DNA of 10,326 bases from JANWYQ01 sp034432445 (lineage in GTDB: Bacteria > Chloroflexota > Anaerolineae > JAAEKA01), in assembly GCA_034432445.1 (NCBI GenBank), contig DAOUBX010000002.1:1-10326 (forward strand). Direction: 5' to 3'. Below the pieces are notes generated by a model. It saw only the letters and a list, made by a program, of their open reading frames with translations, was not told where the DNA came from and did not search any database. Both the position numbers and the translations under genes were made by a program. Below are positions 6,288 through 10,326 of this stretch, in pieces (the first letter of the stretch is position 1; each line of letters begins with the position of its first letter).

Positions 6288-7187
6288 TCACTGCTGCATT
6301 GCTGCTTGCTGCGCCAGAGCAATGGCGCCCAACACGCCGGCGCGATTGCCCAGGCCAGGCAACACGATGTAGCTATCGATGTCCCGCAGGATGGCGGGGG
6401 AGTCCACGTAGCCGTTGAGCAACTCGAGCACCATGCGGCGCACGAGGGACAGCATGTGCGGCTGCGCCATCACGCCGCCGCCCAGGATGATGCGCTGCGG
6501 CGACAGGGTGCAGATGAAGTTGTTGAGGGCCAGGGCGAGGTAGTGCGCCTCCAGCTCCCAGGCTGGGTGATCCGGGGGCAACGTCTCGGCGCGCTGGCCC
6601 CAGCGGTCCTCCATGGCCGGCCCGCACGCCAGCCCCTCTAGGCAGTCGTTGTGGTACGGGCAGCGGCCGGGGAAGGGATCGCGCTGGCGGTCGTGGGGGA
6701 TGCGAATATGTCCCATCTCCGGGTGCACCAGGCCGTGGATCAGCCGGCCGCTGACCATGCCGCCGCCGCCGATGCCGGTGCCGATCGTGAGGTAGATGAA
6801 CGTATCGAGGCCCTGTGCGGCGCCCCAGCGATGTTCGCCGAAAGCTGCGCCGTTGACGTCGGTGTCGAAGCCCACCGGCACACCCAGCGCCCGCTGCACC
6901 GCGCCGGCGAAGTCAGCAAAGGCCCAGCCTGGCTTGGGGGTGGAGGTGACATAGCCGTAGGTAGGGGAGCCGGGTTGCAGATCCACCGGGCCAAAAGCCG
7001 CAATGCCGACCGCCGCCAAGGGCGTAGCTTGAGCCTGCTCCTGGAAGTAAGCGATAGCGCGGCCGATGGTTTCCTGCGGGGTGGTGGTCGGAAAACGTAT
7101 CTCATCGCGTAAGTCGTCTGGCCCGCTGCCCACGGCGCACACGAACTTCGTGCCGCCGGCTTCGATGCCGCCGTACAGTGGTGTCAT
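6288..7187 (-). CDS. ROK family sugar kinase, fructokinase-like (zinc-binding type)
   Basis: This 299-residue cytosolic kinase transfers phosphate from ATP to a hexose or ketose. Visible motifs are GIEAGGTK (7-14, ATP phosphate loop), TDVNGAA with the catalytic Asp110, GTGIGGG (136-142), HPEMGH (155-160), and the zinc site formed by H160 with C176, H179 and C182 in RCPYHNDCLEG. The CPYH..C pattern is the one found in ROK fructokinases such as Bacillus subtilis YdhR (GmuE), not the CxCGxxGC of glucokinases. The start has GAGG 6 nt upstream. It begins 12 bp after fucI stops, so it is the third gene of the lacI-fucI operon. Fructose is the family expectation; in this setting the ketose made by FucI is also a plausible substrate. 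Confidence 0.9.
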   Translation of the reverse strand: MTPLYGGIEAGGTKFVCAVGSGPDDLRDEIRFPTTTPQETIGRAIAYFQEQAQATPLAAVGIAAFGPVDLQPGSPTYGYVTSTPKPGWAFADFAGAVQRALGVPVGFDTDVNGAAFGEHRWGAAQGLDTFIYLTIGTGIGGGGMVSGRLIHGLVHPEMGHIRIPHDRQRDPFPGRCPYHNDCLEGLACGPAMEDRWGQRAETLPPDHPAWELEAHYLALALNNFICTLSPQRIILGGGVMAQPHMLSLVRRMVLELLNGYVDSPAILRDIDSYIVLPGLGNRAGVLGAIALAQQAAMQQ

Positions 7188-7199
7188 GGGTAACCTCGC

Positions 7200-9011
7200 T
7201 TAGTACTGGCCGTACAACGGCCCAAAGTTGGCGCAGGCCCGGAAGTCGGCGCCCTCCGGATCGGCCGTGCCAAAGGCGTTCCAGGCGCTGGGGCGGAAGA
7301 TGCGGCTGCGCTCGACGTTGTGCATGTAGACCGGTATGCGCAGCATCGACGCCAGGGTGATCAGGTCGTGGCCGATGTGGCCGTAGCTGATCGCACCGTG
7401 GTTGGCGCCCCAGTGGTACATGACGTTGTACACGTCGCTGAACGCACCCTGGCCGGTCAAGTTGGGCACGAACCAGGTCGTAGGCCAGGTGGGGTTGGTG
7501 CGCTGATCGAGCACGTCGTGCACGGCGTCGGGCAGGTCCACGGTCCAGCCTTCGGCGATCTGCAGCGCCGGCCCCAGTCCCTTGACTAGGTTGAGACGGA
7601 ACATGGTCACCGGCATACCGCCGCGCGTGCGGAAGCGCGTCGACCAGCCGCCGCCGCGGAAGTACTCGACCATGGAGGTGTGCCAGGTGGTGGCCTGCAG
7701 GCAGCGGGTCGCCTCCTGCGGCGTGATCTGCCAGTAGGGCTTCATGGCGGGTCGGCCGTCGATCTCCTGTTGGCCGGTGCCGTCCAGCGTGGCCGGGCCG
7801 GAGTTGATCAAGTGCAGGATGCCGCCGGCCGCGCGGCCGCTCAGCTCGTAGCCCGCCACCCGCTTGACCGCCGCCGGGCTCCAGTAGGTGCGCACATCGG
7901 CGAAGATCTGCGCCGTGCCGGTGAGCAGGTGGCCGAAGAGCATGCAGATGCCGTTCAGGGCATCGTTCTCGGTGGCGACGATGTAGGGCTCGCGGATGCC
8001 GGTCCAGTCGAAGGAGGTGTTGAGGATCGCCTCCAGAAAGTCGCCGTTGGGCAGGTGATCGGTCCACTGGCGCTGGCCCTGGAAGCCTGCGGCGATGGCG
8101 TTGTGGCCGAGCGCCTCCTCGCCGAAGCCCAGCTCAGCCAGCCGCGGGTTGCCGACCATCATGTCGCGCACGACCAACGCCATCTTGATCGAGTACTCCC
8201 AGGCCCAGTCCTTCTGCGCGGGCGTGTGTTGCATGTGGGGTGGGTTGTAGTCCTTGCCCCGGATCAGGTTGGCGTTGCACCAGGCCAGCGCCTGCTGGAA
8301 CTCGACGGGGTCATAGATGCCCCGGTCGATGCGCCGCGCCACCTCGGTCATGTCCACGGCCTCGACGCGCATGCCTAGGTAGCGCTCGAACAGCGGCTGG
8401 TCGACGATGGAGCCGGCAATGCCCATGCTGGTGCCGCCGATGGAGAGGTACGACTTGCCGCGCATCGTGGCCACGGCCAGCCCGGCGCGCGCGAATTGCA
8501 ACAGCTTCTCCGCCACGTCGTCCGGGATGCTCTGGTCGGTGCTGTCCTGCACGTCGTGGCCGTAGATGCTAAAGGCCGGCAGCCCCTTCTGCGTGTGTCC
8601 GGCGAGCACGGCGGCCAGGTAGACTGCGCCCGGCCGCTCGGTGCCGTTGAAACCCCACACCGCCTTGGGCATGTGCGGGTCCATGTCCATGGTTTCGGCG
8701 CCGTAGCACCAGCAGGGGGTGACGGTGATGGTCAGACCGACGCCCTCGCGGCGGAATTTCTCGGCGCAGGCGGCCGACTCGGCCACGCGACCGATGGTAC
8801 CGTCGGCAATCACACACTCGACAGGCAGGCCGTTGGCGTGGCGCAGGTTATCGCTCAACAGCTTGGCCACGTTGCGGGCCATGGCCATGGTCTGATCTTC
8901 CAGCGACTCGCGCACGCCGCCCAGCCGGCCATCGATGGTCGGCCGGATGCCGATCTTGGGCATGGGTCCGACGAGACGGTTTTTGGGGGGATTGATCACG
9001 AAGTCGGTCAT
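7200..9011 (-). CDS. fucI: L-fucose isomerase
   Basis: This 603-residue enzyme (591 in Escherichia coli) interconverts L-fucose and L-fuculose, and in family members also D-arabinose and D-ribulose, using Mn2+. The N-terminus has the family block KIGIRPTIDGRLGGVRESLE. Metal and catalytic residues are E348 in ATEND and D372 in IFADVRTYW, 24 residues apart as are E337 and D361 in E. coli. H538 in WGANHG probably matches E. coli H528. The enzyme should be a cytosolic hexamer by family precedent. The start is supported by AGGA 7 nt before ATG. It lies 60 bp downstream of the LacI-type gene with no clear promoter or operator between, so it is probably in one transcript with it. The usual partners fuculokinase and fuculose-phosphate aldolase are not in the window. 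Confidence 0.94.
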   Translation of the reverse strand: MTDFVINPPKNRLVGPMPKIGIRPTIDGRLGGVRESLEDQTMAMARNVAKLLSDNLRHANGLPVECVIADGTIGRVAESAACAEKFRREGVGLTITVTPCWCYGAETMDMDPHMPKAVWGFNGTERPGAVYLAAVLAGHTQKGLPAFSIYGHDVQDSTDQSIPDDVAEKLLQFARAGLAVATMRGKSYLSIGGTSMGIAGSIVDQPLFERYLGMRVEAVDMTEVARRIDRGIYDPVEFQQALAWCNANLIRGKDYNPPHMQHTPAQKDWAWEYSIKMALVVRDMMVGNPRLAELGFGEEALGHNAIAAGFQGQRQWTDHLPNGDFLEAILNTSFDWTGIREPYIVATENDALNGICMLFGHLLTGTAQIFADVRTYWSPAAVKRVAGYELSGRAAGGILHLINSGPATLDGTGQQEIDGRPAMKPYWQITPQEATRCLQATTWHTSMVEYFRGGGWSTRFRTRGGMPVTMFRLNLVKGLGPALQIAEGWTVDLPDAVHDVLDQRTNPTWPTTWFVPNLTGQGAFSDVYNVMYHWGANHGAISYGHIGHDLITLASMLRIPVYMHNVERSRIFRPSAWNAFGTADPEGADFRACANFGPLYGQY

Positions 9012-9071
9012 GAGCTGGTCCTTTCAGGATGTTTTTCTGTGGAGCGCGGCGGGTAGGAGCGGACGACTTAG

Positions 9072-10193
9072 CTAGTGCGGGACCGCCTCGGGCTGAGCTA
9101 CAACAGCCGGATCGAGCACAGGCACGGGAACGCTGCGCTCTTCGAGCGTGATCGGTAGTGGCAGACTCAGCGATGAGACGGCGCCGCCGGCCAACGCGCT
9201 GCCGCAGGAGTGGCGGATGAGCAGTCGCGTGGGCAGCACTACGTGGCGCGGCGGCAGCATCTCGCTCGAACCCAGCCGGTCGAACAGCAGTTGCGCCGCG
9301 CTCACGCCGATCTCGTAGGCCGGTTGCGCGGCAACGGTGAGAAAAGGAAACAAACGCGAGGTATCGGGCAAGTCATCAAAGCTTACCAGAGCCACGTCTT
9401 GCGGGATACGCAACCCACGGCGGCTAAGCTCGGTGATGACGCCCATGGCGATGGCGTTGTTGGCAGCGAAAATGGCTGTCGGACGCGCGCCCGAGTCGAA
9501 CATCTGAGCTGTCATCTGCTCGCCTGCGCTGGCCTTATATTCACCAAAGCGGATCAGCGCCTCATCGTCCTCGACGCCGGCCCTGGCCAGAGCGAGACGG
9601 TAGCCGGCAACGCGGTCCGCGGCGGTGGTTGTACTCAGCGGACCGGCCAGCATGGCGATGCGGCGATGACCTAGCGCCAGCAGGTGGTTAACCAGGGCAT
9701 AGGCGCCTCCCAGCGAGTCCCCGCGCACGCTGTCAACATCCCAACCGTGGATGGCCCGATCGATTACCACCGTCGGTACGTTGCGCATGCGCAGCTCCGC
9801 CAGCTCAGCGGCATCGGAGCTATAGGGCGCAATGATCACACCGTCCACGCGCTGGCGAATGACTAGGTCAAGATAGCGCCGTTGCTTAGCCATGTCCTCG
9901 TCGGTGTTGCAAAGAAAGACCGAATAGCCGTGGCTGTGGGTCACGTCTTCCACCCCGCGCGCCACCGTCGTCCAAAAAACGTTCTGGATGTCAGACACGA
10001 TCAGCGCCAGTGTGTGTGTGTGTTTGGAACGCAGGCTGCGCGCCACGCTGCTGGGCACATAGCCCAGCGCAGCAATGGCTTCTTCCACGCGCTGCTGAGT
10101 ATCGGCATTGACGTTGCCAACGCGGTTGATAACCCGCGACACGGTGACCGGAGACACACCGGCGTGTCTGGCCACATCACTGATCGTTGTCAT
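9072..10193 (-). CDS. LacI family transcriptional regulator
   Basis: This is a 373-residue sugar-responsive DNA-binding protein, first gene of the fucI operon and its likely local regulator. The N-terminal helix-turn-helix covers residues 3-23 (ISDVARHAGVSPVTVSRVIN); the specificity pair in the recognition helix is P15-V16 in place of the Tyr-Gln of E. coli LacI. The hinge helix (VPSSVARSLRSK) follows, then a periplasmic-binding-protein-like sensor domain beginning TLALIVSDIQN and holding the dimer-core signatures TAIFAANNAIAMG and VALVSFDD. About 35 extra residues after the core (from SCGSALAGG) form a low-complexity tail. The hinge-sensor junction is encoded by a run of seven CA dinucleotides (10010-10023 on the plus strand). 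The start has GAGGG 6 nt upstream. The inducer is probably the FucI substrate or product; this is inference from context. Confidence 0.92.
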   Translation of the reverse strand: MTTISDVARHAGVSPVTVSRVINRVGNVNADTQQRVEEAIAALGYVPSSVARSLRSKHTHTLALIVSDIQNVFWTTVARGVEDVTHSHGYSVFLCNTDEDMAKQRRYLDLVIRQRVDGVIIAPYSSDAAELAELRMRNVPTVVIDRAIHGWDVDSVRGDSLGGAYALVNHLLALGHRRIAMLAGPLSTTTAADRVAGYRLALARAGVEDDEALIRFGEYKASAGEQMTAQMFDSGARPTAIFAANNAIAMGVITELSRRGLRIPQDVALVSFDDLPDTSRLFPFLTVAAQPAYEIGVSAAQLLFDRLGSSEMLPPRHVVLPTRLLIRHSCGSALAGGAVSSLSLPLPITLEERSVPVPVLDPAVVAQPEAVPH

Positions 10194-10218
10194 GGTTAGC
10201 CCTCAGTAGCGCTGTTGG

Positions 10219-10326
10219 ATAATTTGCTCGCAACCATTCAGCCCTAGGTGCCGGGCACTTAAGGCTGCGCTGGCCAGGGCGTCTGCAGAGCCGGCTCAAG
10301 CTGGAAACCGGTCGCAAGTGCCCGGC
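10219..10326 (-). repeat. Right copy of the 85-bp palindrome-capped repeat, upstream of lacI
   Basis: This is the inverted partner of 1-102; 10236-10320 is identical to 1-85 reversed. The cap AGGTGCCGGGCACTT is at 10246-10260, and the opposite cap begins as AAGTGCCCGGC at 10316-10326, cut off by the window end. The unit would thus end 4 bases beyond the window, 85 bp long like the left copy. Its flank ends 25 bp before the lacI start codon. The flank includes TTGCTCGCAA (10224-10233), a TTGC-2nt-GCAA palindrome that lines up with the 84-102 stem-loop of the left copy. It must therefore hold part of the lacI upstream control region. Confidence 0.85.

Noticed and set aside
1..10326. Composite transposon
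   Set aside because: No transposase, integrase or resolvase gene is present, and target duplications cannot be seen because both ends lie inside the repeats. The inverted repeats are reported as an observation only.

Overview
This GC-rich window with tightly packed bacterial genes looks like chromosomal DNA of a free-living heterotroph. The mix of a two-subunit 2-oxoacid:ferredoxin oxidoreductase, kynureninase, L-fucose isomerase and a zinc-type ROK sugar kinase, together with palindromic intergenic repeats, fits a member of the Chloroflexota (Caldilineae/Anaerolineae type). That taxonomic guess is inference from gene style only. There is no rRNA, tRNA, CRISPR array, transposase or phage gene in the window.

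Layout. Positions 1-102 and 10219-10326 are two inverted copies of one repeat; 85 bases (1-85 against 10236-10320) match perfectly. Between them lie three gene blocks. (i) 264-3214, plus strand: korA (fused gamma-alpha) and korB, encoding a 2-oxoglutarate-type ferredoxin oxidoreductase. (ii) A 519-bp gene-free stretch (3215-3733). It holds a 168-bp element bounded by the same palindromic repeat motif with a different core, a second small inverted repeat, and a good sigma70-type promoter (TTGCAC, 17 nt, TATACT). This promoter leads into a plus-strand operon of an SDR oxidoreductase, kynureninase (kynU) and a small four-cysteine protein of unknown function (3734-6183). (iii) After a short convergent junction (6184-6287), a minus-strand operon reads leftward from 10193: a LacI-family regulator, L-fucose isomerase (fucI), and a ROK sugar kinase.

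How the genes work together. KorAB would decarboxylate a 2-oxoacid, probably 2-oxoglutarate, to its CoA ester and reduce ferredoxin. KynU cleaves kynurenine or 3-hydroxykynurenine to anthranilate or 3-hydroxyanthranilate plus alanine. The SDR and the Cys4 protein are coupled to it by overlapping or abutting start and stop signals, but the rest of the kynurenine pathway is absent here. The LacI-FucI-ROK block is a sugar-utilisation cassette: FucI makes a ketose and the ROK enzyme is the only kinase present. No fucK, fucA or transporter is visible, so the true sugar is open.

The most unusual feature is the repeat family: a conserved palindrome-centred boundary sequence that caps two different cores, in four boundary copies within 10 kb. 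Both window ends fall inside identical copies. This could mean a repeat-bounded module or simply that an assembly broke at a high-copy repeat.
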